A DNA stretch of 64,000 nucleotides from DATBLE01 sp963719325 (lineage in GTDB: Bacteria; Actinomycetota; Thermoleophilia; Gaiellales; Gaiellaceae): contig CAVRBW010000003.1 of NCBI GenBank assembly GCA_963719325.1, positions 1-64,000 of the forward strand, read 5' to 3'. Below are positions 6,907 through 14,732 of this stretch, piece after piece. The notes beneath the pieces were generated by a model, which searched no databases, was not told the DNA's origin, and worked only from the letters and a program-made list of their open reading frames with translations. Positions within the stretch are counted from its first letter, which is position 1. Each line of letters starts with the position of its first letter. A program made the translations under genes and the position numbers.

Positions 6907-7929
6907 ATGGCACCAAACCTCGAGGAGACCGCCCGCGCGCTCGTCGCGCCGGGAAAGGGCATCCTCGCCGCCGACGAGAGCGGGGGGACGATCAAGAAGC
7001 GATTCGATTCGATCGGCGTGGAGTCGACCGAGGACAACCGCCGCGCCTACCGCGACATGCTGTTCACCACCGAGGGCTCACCCGACTACATCAGCGGCGT
7101 CATCCTGTACGACGAGACGATCCGCCAGTCGGCCCTCGACGGGACGCCGTTCCCGAAGCTCCTCGAGCACCTGGACGTCATTCCGGGGATCAAGGTCGAC
7201 GAGGGCGCCAAGCCGCTCGCGGGAGCTCCTGGAGAGACGGTGACCGAGGGTCTTGACGGGCTGCGCGAGCGGTTCGCCGAATACGTCGAGCTCGGCGCGC
7301 GCTTCGCGAAGTGGCGCGCGGTGATCCACATCGCTTCGGGGATCCCGAGCGAGTACTGCATCTGGACGAACGCCCATGCGCTCGCCCGTTACGCGGCGCT
7401 CGCCCAGGAAGCAGGCCTCGTTCCGATCGTGGAGCCCGAGGTGCTCATGGACGGCGACCACTCGATCGAGACGAGCTTCGACGTCACCTCGCGCACGCTG
7501 CACGCGGTCTTCACCGAGCTCCGCGATCAGCGGATACGCCTCGAGCAGATGCTCCTCAAGCCGAACATGGTTCTCTCCGGGTACGAGGCGGCCGACCGGG
7601 CGGGTGTTCAGGAAGTCGCCGAGCAGACGATGCGGTGCTTCAGCCGGCATGTGCCGGCCGCGGTGCCCGGAGTCGTCTTCCTCTCGGGCGGCCAGACCGA
7701 CGAGGACGCGACCGCTCATCTCAATGCGATGAACGCGATGGGCCCGCACCCGTGGGAGCTGTCCTTCTCGTACGGGCGCGCGCTGCAGGCACCGTCTCTC
7801 AGGGCCTGGGGCGGCGAGCCGGCGAACGTGCCGGCCGGCCAGGCGGCGTACCTGCATCGAGCGAAGCTGAACAGCCTCGCCCGGTCCGGCTCGTACTCGC
7901 CGGACATGGAGCAGAAGGTCGCAGCGTAA
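6907..7929 (+). CDS. Class I fructose-bisphosphate aldolase
   Basis: 340 residues. It cleaves fructose 1,6-bisphosphate to dihydroxyacetone phosphate and glyceraldehyde 3-phosphate through a Schiff base. The sequence follows the eukaryote-like class I family end to end: GKGILAADES near the N-terminus, KWRAVIHI with a Lys at ~137, IVEPEVLMDGDHSIE, LLKPNMVLSG with the Schiff-base Lys, FLSGGQTDEDA, and WELSFSYGRALQ. Start ATG 6907 has a strong ribosome site (GAGGAGGAATC). The gene is followed by a strong hairpin and faces glpX, which catalyses the opposing gluconeogenic step on the neighbouring substrate. Confidence 0.95.
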   Translation: MAPNLEETARALVAPGKGILAADESGGTIKKRFDSIGVESTEDNRRAYRDMLFTTEGSPDYISGVILYDETIRQSALDGTPFPKLLEHLDVIPGIKVDEGAKPLAGAPGETVTEGLDGLRERFAEYVELGARFAKWRAVIHIASGIPSEYCIWTNAHALARYAALAQEAGLVPIVEPEVLMDGDHSIETSFDVTSRTLHAVFTELRDQRIRLEQMLLKPNMVLSGYEAADRAGVQEVAEQTMRCFSRHVPAAVPGVVFLSGGQTDEDATAHLNAMNAMGPHPWELSFSYGRALQAPSLRAWGGEPANVPAGQAAYLHRAKLNSLARSGSYSPDMEQKVAA

Positions 7930-7941
7930 GACAGAGCCGGT

Positions 7942-7975
7942 ACGGCAGTGACAGGCCTGGGTCTGTCACTGCCGT
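7942..7975. terminator. 13-bp stem between convergent aldolase and glpX genes
   Basis: ACGGCAGTGACAG (7942-7954) and CTGTCACTGCCGT (7963-7975) pair perfectly with an 8-nt loop. The two convergent genes end at 7929 and 7983, so the stem can terminate both. Confidence 0.75.
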
Positions 7976-7982
7976 CCCGCGG

Positions 7983-8969
7983 TCAGGAATAGCGACTGCC
8001 GGTCAGCAGGGCGAGCTTCTCCAGGCGGTGCTCCGCACGGATGCGCCTGATCGTGCCCGAGCGTGACCGCATGACGATCGACTCGGTGACGGCGATGCCG
8101 TCCTGCACCCGGACGCCGCGCAGGAGGGCACCGTCGGTGACGCCGGTCGCGGCCACGAACAGGTCGGCGCCCGAGACGAGATCGTCGTGCGTCAGGACGC
8201 GCTCGACGTCGTACTCCGCTTCGGCGAGGCGTTGGCGCTCCTCGTCGTCCCGAGGCCAGAGCTTGCACTGCATTGCTCCGCCGAGGGACTTGATCGCCGC
8301 GGCCGAGATCACGCCCTCGGGTGTGCCCCCGATCCCCATCAGCAAGTCGACGCCGGTTCCCTCACGGGCAGCGGCGATCGCCGGTGCGACGTCGCCGTCC
8401 ATGATCAGCCGTACCTTCGCGCCGGTCTCGCGTAGCTCGGCGATCAGGGACACGTGCCGGTCGCGATCGAGGACGACGACCGCGATGTCCTCCGGCCGAA
8501 CGCGCTTCGCCTCCGCAACTCGACGGACGTTCTCCGCCGGCGAGCTGTTGATGTCGATGACATCCGCTCCGGCCGCGCCGACGGCGATCTTGTCCATGTA
8601 GACGGCGGCGCCCGGGAAGAACATCGTCCCGCGCTCTGCCACGGCGATCACCGCGATCGCGTTCGGTGCGCCGTTCGCCGTGAGCCGGGTGCCCTCGAGC
8701 GGATCGACGGCGACGTCGACGTCCGGGCCCGCCCCGTTCCCGACGTGCTCTCCGTTGTAGAGCATCGGCGCCTTGTCCTTCTCCCCCTCGCCGATGACGA
8801 CCACGCCGTTCATCGCAACGGTGTCGAGCATCAGCCGCATGCCGTCGACCGCCGCCTGGTCGGCGGACTCCTTCTCGCCGCGCCCGACCCACCGAGCCGC
8901 GGCCATCGCGGCGGCCTCGGTGACGCGGACGAGCTCGAGCGCGAGGTTTCGGTCGGGGGCCTCGCTCAC
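7983..8969 (-). CDS. glpX: Class II fructose-1,6-bisphosphatase
   Basis: 328 residues from GTG 8969, preceded by TAGGATTGGCA. It dephosphorylates fructose 1,6-bisphosphate in gluconeogenesis. GlpX signatures are clear: the metal-binding GEGEKDKAPMLYNGE, the DVAVDPLEGT phosphatase motif, LDRDRH, and GIGGTPEGVISAAA. Length matches the family. A longer reading from 9023 would run through the inverted repeat at 8984-9045 and is rejected. The gene is downstream of argS on the same strand but separated from it by that repeat, so it may have its own transcript. Confidence 0.95.
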   Translation of the reverse strand: MSEAPDRNLALELVRVTEAAAMAAARWVGRGEKESADQAAVDGMRLMLDTVAMNGVVVIGEGEKDKAPMLYNGEHVGNGAGPDVDVAVDPLEGTRLTANGAPNAIAVIAVAERGTMFFPGAAVYMDKIAVGAAGADVIDINSSPAENVRRVAEAKRVRPEDIAVVVLDRDRHVSLIAELRETGAKVRLIMDGDVAPAIAAAREGTGVDLLMGIGGTPEGVISAAAIKSLGGAMQCKLWPRDDEERQRLAEAEYDVERVLTHDDLVSGADLFVAATGVTDGALLRGVRVQDGIAVTESIVMRSRSGTIRRIRAEHRLEKLALLTGSRYS

Positions 8970-8983
8970 AACTGCCAATCCTA

Positions 8984-9045
8984 GAGCTCCCAGCGCGCTG
9001 AGTGTTCGCAGCTTAGGACACAACTGCTCAGTGCGCTGGGAGCTC
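8984..9045. repeat. 19-bp inverted repeat between argS and glpX
   Basis: GAGCTCCCAGCGCGCTGAG (8984-9002) and CTCAGTGCGCTGGGAGCTC (9027-9045) pair with one mismatch around a 24-nt loop. It starts exactly at the argS stop codon. It can act as the argS terminator or as a repeated palindromic element; a genome-wide copy count would separate these. Confidence 0.7.
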
Positions 9046-10563
9046 CTACATCCTTTCGGGTGCTTCGACCCCGACCAGCCACAGAGCGCGTGCGATTACC
9101 GTCTGGGTCGCGCGACACAGCCCGAGGCGAAAGGCTTGCTCCTCGCTGCCGAGCACCCGGTGGTGGTGATAGAAGCGGTGGAAGTCGTCGGCGACGCGGA
9201 TCGCGTAGGTCGGGATCGCGTGCGGGCCCCGACGTGCCGTCGCCTCCTCGACCACGTCCGGGAACTCGGCCAGTCGCTTGATCAGGTCACGTTCCTCGGT
9301 GGCCACGCCGGAGCGAGGCTCGGCCGACACTTCCGCGGCTCCGGCATTCCGGAGGATCCCGGCGATCCGCGCGTGCGCGTACTGGACGTAGTAGACCGGG
9401 TTCTTCTCCGAGCGTTCGGCGGCGAGGTCGACATCGATCTCGATCGTCTGGTCCGGGCTGCGGTTGACGAGGTACCACCGGGCCGCGTCGACCCCGATTT
9501 CGTCTACGAACTCGTCGAGGAAGACGACGTCGCCACGACGCTTCGACATCTTGGTCTGCTCACCGCCCTTCGTGAGGTGGACGAGCTGGTAGAGCAGCAC
9601 CTCGACGCACTCCGGGTCGTAGCCGAGCATGCGCGCGACGGCCGCGTACCAGTGCCTCGTCCCATGATGGTCGGCACCCAGCACGTAGATCGCCCGGTCC
9701 AGCCCCCGTTCGAGCTTGTCGACGAGGTAGACGACGTCGGCGGCGCGATACGTCGGCTCGCCCCCCTCGGAGCGAAGCAGCACCCGATCCTCCTCGTCTC
9801 CGTAGGCCGAGGAGCGAGCCCAGAGTGCACCGTCGCGCTCGTACGTGTCCAGTCGAGGCAACAGATCCGGCAGGCGCTTCTCGAGCTCGCTCTGCCGGAC
9901 CCAGGAGTCGAAGTGGATGCGGAAGCGCTCCAGCGTCTGCTCGATCCGCTCGAGCATCGGCGGCACCGGATCGCCGTCGATGGCGGCGAGCTCGCGGACG
10001 TAGTCGCCGCGATAGCCGTCCTCCGGAGGCTCCGCCCCGCGCCGGATCGCGTCGACCGACTGCCGGAACCGCTCCATCTGCGCGCCGGCGTCGTTGTAGT
10101 AGTACTCCCGCTCGACCGCGTGCCCGGCGAGGTCGAGCAGGCGGGCGATCGAGTCGCCGATCGCGCCGTTGCGGGCCGCCGCGACGGTCACGGGACCGGT
10201 CGGATTCGCGGAGACCATCTCCACCTGCACGCTCTGGCGCTCCACTCCACGGCCCTCTCCGTACGACGGGCCGAGGTCGAGCATCTCCGCGAGCGCCTGC
10301 CCGAACCAAGAGCCGTCGAGGAAGAGGTTGACGAACCCCGGGCCGGCCACCTCGGCGCGCTCCACGTCCGGAAGCCGGGCCGCCGAGGCGGCGATCTCCT
10401 CCGCCAGCTTCCTCGGCGCCAGCTTCCGCACGGGTGCGAGCCGAAGCGCGACGTTCGTCGCGTAGTCGCCGTGGATGGGATCGCTCGGGCGCTCGAGCTC
10501 GACCTCCGTCCCGGCGAGCTCCGCGAGCGCGTCGGCGAGCTCGCGGATCGATCTAGCCTGCAA
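9046..10563 (-). CDS. argS: Arginyl-tRNA synthetase with altered HIGH motif
   Basis: 505 residues. It charges tRNA-Arg. Family features: Add-1 N-terminal domain with DYATNVALRLA, the SANPTGP motif, REYYYNDAGAQM, YVLGADHHGTRHWY, KMSKRRGDVVFLDE as the KMSKS loop, and the C-terminal anticodon-binding helical domain. The stretch after SANPTGP, normally LHVGHARG (the HIGH motif), is VTVAAARN: both catalytic histidines are missing. The rest is intact, so this is not simple decay. The start is TTG 10563, inside the last codons of the upstream channel gene (11-bp overlap), indicating translational coupling. Confidence 0.9.
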   Translation of the reverse strand: MQARSIRELADALAELAGTEVELERPSDPIHGDYATNVALRLAPVRKLAPRKLAEEIAASAARLPDVERAEVAGPGFVNLFLDGSWFGQALAEMLDLGPSYGEGRGVERQSVQVEMVSANPTGPVTVAAARNGAIGDSIARLLDLAGHAVEREYYYNDAGAQMERFRQSVDAIRRGAEPPEDGYRGDYVRELAAIDGDPVPPMLERIEQTLERFRIHFDSWVRQSELEKRLPDLLPRLDTYERDGALWARSSAYGDEEDRVLLRSEGGEPTYRAADVVYLVDKLERGLDRAIYVLGADHHGTRHWYAAVARMLGYDPECVEVLLYQLVHLTKGGEQTKMSKRRGDVVFLDEFVDEIGVDAARWYLVNRSPDQTIEIDVDLAAERSEKNPVYYVQYAHARIAGILRNAGAAEVSAEPRSGVATEERDLIKRLAEFPDVVEEATARRGPHAIPTYAIRVADDFHRFYHHHRVLGSEEQAFRLGLCRATQTVIARALWLVGVEAPERM

Positions 10564-11653
10564 CGGCCTCGCCCCCGGCGCCGGCGGAGCCGGAGCCGGA
10601 GCCGTCCCGCCGGGCGACGGCGGGTTTGCCGTCGTCGCTCCGAGCGGACGGCGCGAACAGGTCTTCGAGCGCCCGCAGCTCCTGCTCGGTGCCGACCGCG
10701 ATCAGCACGTCGCCCTCCGCGAGCGAAGCATCAGGCGACGGGGTGGTTTCGAAGCTACCGTCGACACGACGGATGGCGATCACGACGGCGCCCGTCTCGC
10801 GGCGAATGCGCAGATCCCGAATCGTCTTCCCGACCCGCCCCGACGCCGGCGTGACGACGATCTCCTCGAAGCGAAGGTCCGGGCCCGCGTGAGTCGAGAC
10901 GATCTCCAGGAAGGCCGCGACCTGCGGTCTGAGCATCAGCTTGGCCATTTCCTGACCAGCGGTCGCGTACGGCTGGACGACCCGGTTCGCGCCGGCAAGG
11001 GTCAGCTTCTCCGCTGCGTCGCGGGTGGAGGCGCGGGCGACGATCTGGAGGTCGGGCCTCGCCGCACGAGCCGACAACGTGATGTACAGATTGTCGACGT
11101 CCGAGTCGGACGAAGCGACCAAGCCACGCGCCCGCTCGAGGCCGGCTGAGTACAGCGTCTCGTTGTCGGTGCCGCTTCCTTCGACCACGAGCTCATTCCG
11201 GTCGCGCGCGATCACGAGCACCTCGGGGTTCAGATCGACCACTACGTACGGCGCGCCGGCCTCGCGGAACTCGCGCGCGACCTGCCGACCGACCCGGCCA
11301 AAGCCACAGATGATGTAGTGATCCGTACGCTGCTCCACGCGTCGCCTCGTCTTTCGTTTCTGCCAGGCCCCGCCGACCGCGCCGCTGACCGCGATCTCGA
11401 TCACGAGGCCGAAGACGTAGAGGAAGATTGCCACACCCCAGACGACGAGCACGATGGTGAACACCTTCGTGCCGACGGTGTCCGGTGCACTGACGAGACC
11501 CGCCGTGTAGACGGTGATCACGGTCCGGTACAGGGAGTTGAACAGACTCTCGTCCGAGATCACGTGGAAGCCGACCGTTCCGGCCACGCAGAGCGCCACG
11601 AAGGCACCGAACGCGATCCCGACTTGGCGCACCGAGACTGGCCGCTTCTCCAC
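10553..11653 (-). CDS. Two-TM ion channel fused to TrkA-N/TrkA-C regulatory domains
   Basis: 366 residues from GTG 11653. Two membrane helices (about residues 8-30 and 64-90) flank a pore-helix-like segment. The selectivity filter, expected as TVGYGD, reads TVITVYTAGL. A cytoplasmic TrkA-N (RCK) domain follows with the Rossmann motif CGFGRVGRQVA and VVVDLNPE. A TrkA-C domain (~275-345) and a Ser/Gly-rich tail come last. Such proteins gate K+ or related cation flux in response to nucleotides. The filter makes K+ selectivity uncertain. It is divergent from the DUF3467 gene with only 19 bp between the start codons, and coupled to argS. Confidence 0.8.
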   Translation of the reverse strand: MEKRPVSVRQVGIAFGAFVALCVAGTVGFHVISDESLFNSLYRTVITVYTAGLVSAPDTVGTKVFTIVLVVWGVAIFLYVFGLVIEIAVSGAVGGAWQKRKTRRRVEQRTDHYIICGFGRVGRQVAREFREAGAPYVVVDLNPEVLVIARDRNELVVEGSGTDNETLYSAGLERARGLVASSDSDVDNLYITLSARAARPDLQIVARASTRDAAEKLTLAGANRVVQPYATAGQEMAKLMLRPQVAAFLEIVSTHAGPDLRFEEIVVTPASGRVGKTIRDLRIRRETGAVVIAIRRVDGSFETTPSPDASLAEGDVLIAVGTEQELRALEDLFAPSARSDDGKPAVARRDGSGSGSAGAGGEAVAG

Positions 11654-11658
11654 GCGAG

Positions 11659-11665
11659 TAGTATC
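11659..11665. promoter_or_regulatory. Shared divergent -10-like element
   Basis: On the plus strand TAGTAT (11659-11664) ends 8 nt before GTG 11673. On the minus strand GATACT (11665-11660) ends 6 nt before GTG 11653. The start codons are only 19 bp apart, so both transcripts would begin at or next to their start codons (leaderless). See the window-wide finding. Confidence 0.55.
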
Positions 11666-11672
11666 CCGGGCG

Positions 11673-11975
11673 GTGGAAGGCGAGGGGCAAGAGCGCCAGC
11701 TCAACATCCACGTCGAGCCCGAGAAGCTGGTCGGCGTCTACGCGAACTTCGCCCAGGTCAGCTTTTCCGACTACGAGTTCACGATCACCTTCGCGCGCAT
11801 CGACCACGAGGTCGAGGAGGGAGACATCCCCGGCGTCGTCGTCTCGCGCGTGAACCTCTCGACCCGTTTCATGAAGGAGCTCCTCGACGCGATGGAGGAC
11901 TCCTGGTCGAAGTGGACGGCGCGCGAGGGGATCAGGAACCTGCCCGAGGCCCCTCCCGAGACGCCCAAGCCCTAG
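11673..11975 (+). CDS. DUF3467 family small protein
   Basis: 100 residues from GTG 11673. The core reads VEPEKLVGVYANFAQVSFSD, then YEFTITFARID and IPGVVVSRVNLS with RFMKELLDAM, the typical DUF3467 pattern of a small beta-sandwich. No biochemical role is established for the family to my knowledge. Its 3' end overlaps the convergent M48 gene by 44 bp. The start is chosen because homology-like sequence begins here and a -10-like TAGTAT lies 8 nt upstream. Confidence 0.8.
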   Translation: MEGEGQERQLNIHVEPEKLVGVYANFAQVSFSDYEFTITFARIDHEVEEGDIPGVVVSRVNLSTRFMKELLDAMEDSWSKWTAREGIRNLPEAPPETPKP

Positions 11976-13147
11976 CCATCGCGACGCGCTGCATCAGCGT
12001 CGGATGGTTGTCGAACGCGAGGTACGCGAGCGTCGGCGGGCTCGGATCGCCGAGGCCGGTCGTGGCGAAGCGACGGAACAGGCTCTCGGCCGCCCCCGGA
12101 TCACGTGTCGTCTCCAGTGCCATCCAGTCCGCCTCCGCTTCGATGTGGCGTGAGATCGCGTTCTCGAACGGGAGCGCGGCGAGACTGAGGACGACGAGCA
12201 CGAGCAGGGCGACCGGCATCGCCGCCGGCTCGCGCATGCCTCCGCGCCGCCGGGTTGCGACCGCGATCAGGTAGGCGCCTGGAACGAGCGAACAGCGCAT
12301 ACCAGGCGATCCCCTCGAGCAGGTGGTTCCGAGCCTGATGGCCGTACTCGTGGGCGAGCACGACCTTGATCTCCCGATCGGTGAACCGTCCGTCGAGGAG
12401 AGAGCTCCAGAGGAAGACCTTGCGCGACGAGCCGATTCCGGTCGTGAACGCATTCGCATCCTCCGTATCCACGTCTTCGACTCGGACCGGGACCCCGTGC
12501 ACCCCCTCCTGGTCGGCGATTCGCGTGGCTGCCGCCTGGAGCTCCGGATCCCGCAGGGGATGGGTGTCTGGGATCAGGTACGGCGAGACGAAGGTGAACA
12601 GCGCGGCCAGACCGACGAAGACGGCGGCGCCGGGGATCCACCACGTGCGCCGGAACCATTTCGCCAGTCCGACGACGACCAGAACTGAGAACGACAGGAA
12701 CACGAACTCGATCGCCAGCTGGAGCCAGCCGCCGAAGATCACCGTGAAGTAGCTCTCGTGCGACTGGTCGTAGCGCCGCGCCCACCACAGCGAGAGCACG
12801 GTGAACGGGATCGAGACCAGCCAGACGAGCGCGAACCCCAGCATCGCGAGCAGCATCGCGGTGCCGATCGGGCCGGCGGCGGACTCGCGGGCGAAGCGGG
12901 CCCCACGCCATGCGTACAAGGCAAAGACGACGAGCGTGGTCAGCGTCTCGCCGAGCCAGAGCCAGTAGCCGAACTGCTCGTAGTGCTCGGCGTGGCTCAG
13001 GAACGAGCTGGTGAAGAGCTTCCGCTCCGGAAGGCCGCCGAGCTTCAGGCCTCCGGGTACGCGTGTGCTCGACCAGAGGAAGAAGGCAGCCACCGCCCAC
13101 GCTCCTGCGAGCGCCGCTAACGTAGCGATCCGCAGCTGGAGCCTCAT
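11932..13147 (-). pseudogene. M48 (Ste24-like) membrane metallopeptidase with frameshift
   Basis: The upstream frame gives about five membrane helices and the zinc motif in LAHEYGHQARNHLLEGIAWY, then runs into unrelated Arg-rich sequence. The expected continuation (VPGAYLIA, a membrane helix ALLVLVVLSLAALPF, and HIEAEADWMAL with the third zinc ligand) is in the +1 frame down to 11932. The switch is at about 12286, where one extra base (C on the coding strand) restores the frame if removed. This is either a real inactivating insertion or a sequence error. An intact protein would be ~405 residues and act on membrane proteins. The ATG at 13147 overlaps the divergent ATG at 13146; 13162 and 13171 are alternatives. 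Confidence 0.8.
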
Positions 13148-13871
13148 GCGCGTCGCAGTCATCTCCGACATTCACGCTAACTTGCACGCGCTCGAGGCGG
13201 TGGCGGAGGCGATCGAGAACGAGTCCGTCGACGCCGTCTGGTGCCTCGGCGACCTGGTCGGCTACGGACCCCAGCCGAATGCCTGCTGCGCTCGAGCGGC
13301 CGAGTTGACGCAGCTCTGCCTGGCCGGCAACCACGATCTCGGGGTCCTCGGGGTCCTCGATCTGGACGCTTTCTCTCCGGACGCGGAAGCGGCGGCCTCC
13401 TGGACCCGGAAGGTGCTCGACGAGTCTGCGCGCGACTACCTCGCCGGCCTGTCCTCGAGCGCCGAGCGAGACGGCGTGGCCCTCCACCACGGCAGCCCAC
13501 GTGACCCGGTCTGGGAGTACGTGCTCACCTGGGAGGCGGCTCGAGACGCGATCCGAGCTTCGGATGCACACGTCACGATCGTCGGCCACAGCCACGTCCC
13601 GCTCGCGATCGCCGACGGCCGCGGGGCGATCGGCGGCCACGCCGCAGGCGGTACCGAGATCGACCTGAGAGCAGGACGCTGGCTCCTGAACCCCGGATCG
13701 GTTGGGCAGCCTCGCGACGGCGATCGCGACGCCGCCTGGCTGTTGCTCGACCTCGACGCGAGTCAAGCGTCCTACCGTCGCGTCCCCTACGACTTCGGCC
13801 GTACCCAGGCCGAGATTCGGGAGCTCGGCCTTCCCGATGCGCTGGCGGAGCGTCTCGCTTACGGCGTGTAG
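13146..13871 (+). CDS. Calcineurin-like metallophosphoesterase
   Basis: 241 residues. All five metallophosphoesterase blocks are present: SDIHANLHAL, GDLVGYGP, GNHDLGV, LHHGSP and GHSHVPLA. Length and order match the small YfcE/Mre11-like predicted phosphodiesterase family, whose substrates are usually unknown. The ATG at 13146 is preceded by GGAG and shares a CATG palindrome with the start codon of the divergent M48 gene. It is likely cytoplasmic, as no signal peptide is seen. Confidence 0.9.
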   Translation: MRVAVISDIHANLHALEAVAEAIENESVDAVWCLGDLVGYGPQPNACCARAAELTQLCLAGNHDLGVLGVLDLDAFSPDAEAAASWTRKVLDESARDYLAGLSSSAERDGVALHHGSPRDPVWEYVLTWEAARDAIRASDAHVTIVGHSHVPLAIADGRGAIGGHAAGGTEIDLRAGRWLLNPGSVGQPRDGDRDAAWLLLDLDASQASYRRVPYDFGRTQAEIRELGLPDALAERLAYGV

Positions 13872-14135
13872 CGTCGCCTTGCTCGCATTCCCGGCTGCGG
13901 CGGGAGCGGAGAGCGACTACCGGTCTTGACGTCGCTGCGGCTGGCTCAGCTGGCCGCGGACGTCGCTGCGGGAGCGAGCTGTGGGGGTCCGCTCGTCGCC
14001 GCGTCGGTGGACGCGGTCAACCGCGGTCAGGTGCCCGGCGTGCTGCAGGAGGAGCTGATCTCCGCGGTGAACCGAATCGCCGCGACGTGCTCGCGCCCTG
14101 CCGCGCGCGAGCTGGCGCGGCAGCTTCACCCGTAG
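13837..14135 (+). pseudogene. Small secreted protein, apparently frameshifted
   Basis: From ATG 13837 one frame gives a signal-peptide-like start (MRWRSVSLTACSVALLAFPA, then AAGAESDYRS) and stops at 13929. The adjoining frame from TTG 13926 continues smoothly as LTSLRLAQLAADVAAGASCG and VPGVLQEELISAVNRIAATC to a stop at 14135. One missing base near 13927 would join them into a ~99-residue secreted protein with two Cys. It overlaps the 3' end of the phosphoesterase gene and, antisense, the tail of the sigma factor gene. The family is not recognised. Confidence 0.35.
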
Positions 14136-14721
14136 AGCCGAACGTGATCCCCTCGCGGGCGAGCGTCAGAGCGACCTCCTCGCGCGCCTTGTAGATCCGC
14201 CACTTGACCGTTGCGAGCGTGATCTCCAGGGAATCCGCTATTTCCGAATACGACAGTCCGGTCACGTCACGAAGGAGCAGTGCCATCTTCAGGTCGGCCG
14301 AGAGACCGTCGATCGCACGCCAGAGCGCGTCGACGGTCTCGCCACGCTCGATCGGCGCGTCGAGAACCTCGAGCGGGCCGGCATCGTCCAATGCGACCAG
14401 GTGCCGCGGCCGCCGCTCGCTCGCCCGCAACTCGTCGAGGACGCGATTCTTCGTCACCTGGAACAGCCACGTCGTGAACTTGCAGCGGAGCGAGAATCGA
14501 GGCAGGCCTTGGAAGACGCGCAGGAAGACCTCCTGCGTGAGGTCCTCTGCGAGGGCGCGATCGCCGACGAGGCGGAGGACGTAGTTGAAGACCGGCGTCT
14601 CGTAGGCTCTGACGATCAGGGAAAAGGCACGCTCGTCGCCTCGTTGCGCCTTACGCAAGACACCGAGGTCAGGTTGCGTTAGTGACAAAGCCGGCGGAGT
14701 ATAGCCCGGTCGGTTCGACAT
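14017..14721 (-). CDS. ECF-type RNA polymerase sigma factor
   Basis: 234 residues from ATG 14721. Region 2 is clear (FSLIVRAYETPVFNYVLRLV, then DLTQEVFLRVF and FTTWLFQVTKNRVLDELR) and region 4 follows (LLRDVTGLSYSEIADSLE, then LATVKWRIYKARE). This is the standard two-domain layout of extracytoplasmic-function sigma factors. The last ~40 residues are Ala/Arg/Pro-rich and lie antisense to the small secreted frame at 13926-14135, so the tail may be low-complexity. No anti-sigma gene is adjacent. It lies just downstream of gpmI (stop 14733), on the same strand. Confidence 0.9.
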   Translation of the reverse strand: MSNRPGYTPPALSLTQPDLGVLRKAQRGDERAFSLIVRAYETPVFNYVLRLVGDRALAEDLTQEVFLRVFQGLPRFSLRCKFTTWLFQVTKNRVLDELRASERRPRHLVALDDAGPLEVLDAPIERGETVDALWRAIDGLSADLKMALLLRDVTGLSYSEIADSLEITLATVKWRIYKAREEVALTLAREGITFGSTGEAAAPARARQGASTSRRFGSPRRSAPPAARRAPDRG

Positions 14722-14732
14722 CGAACGCCCGC

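Noticed and set aside
8773..10854. Long plus-strand open frame over glpX and argS
   Set aside because: It is antisense to two clear enzymes, Arg/Asp/Val-rich and without motifs; an artefact of high GC.
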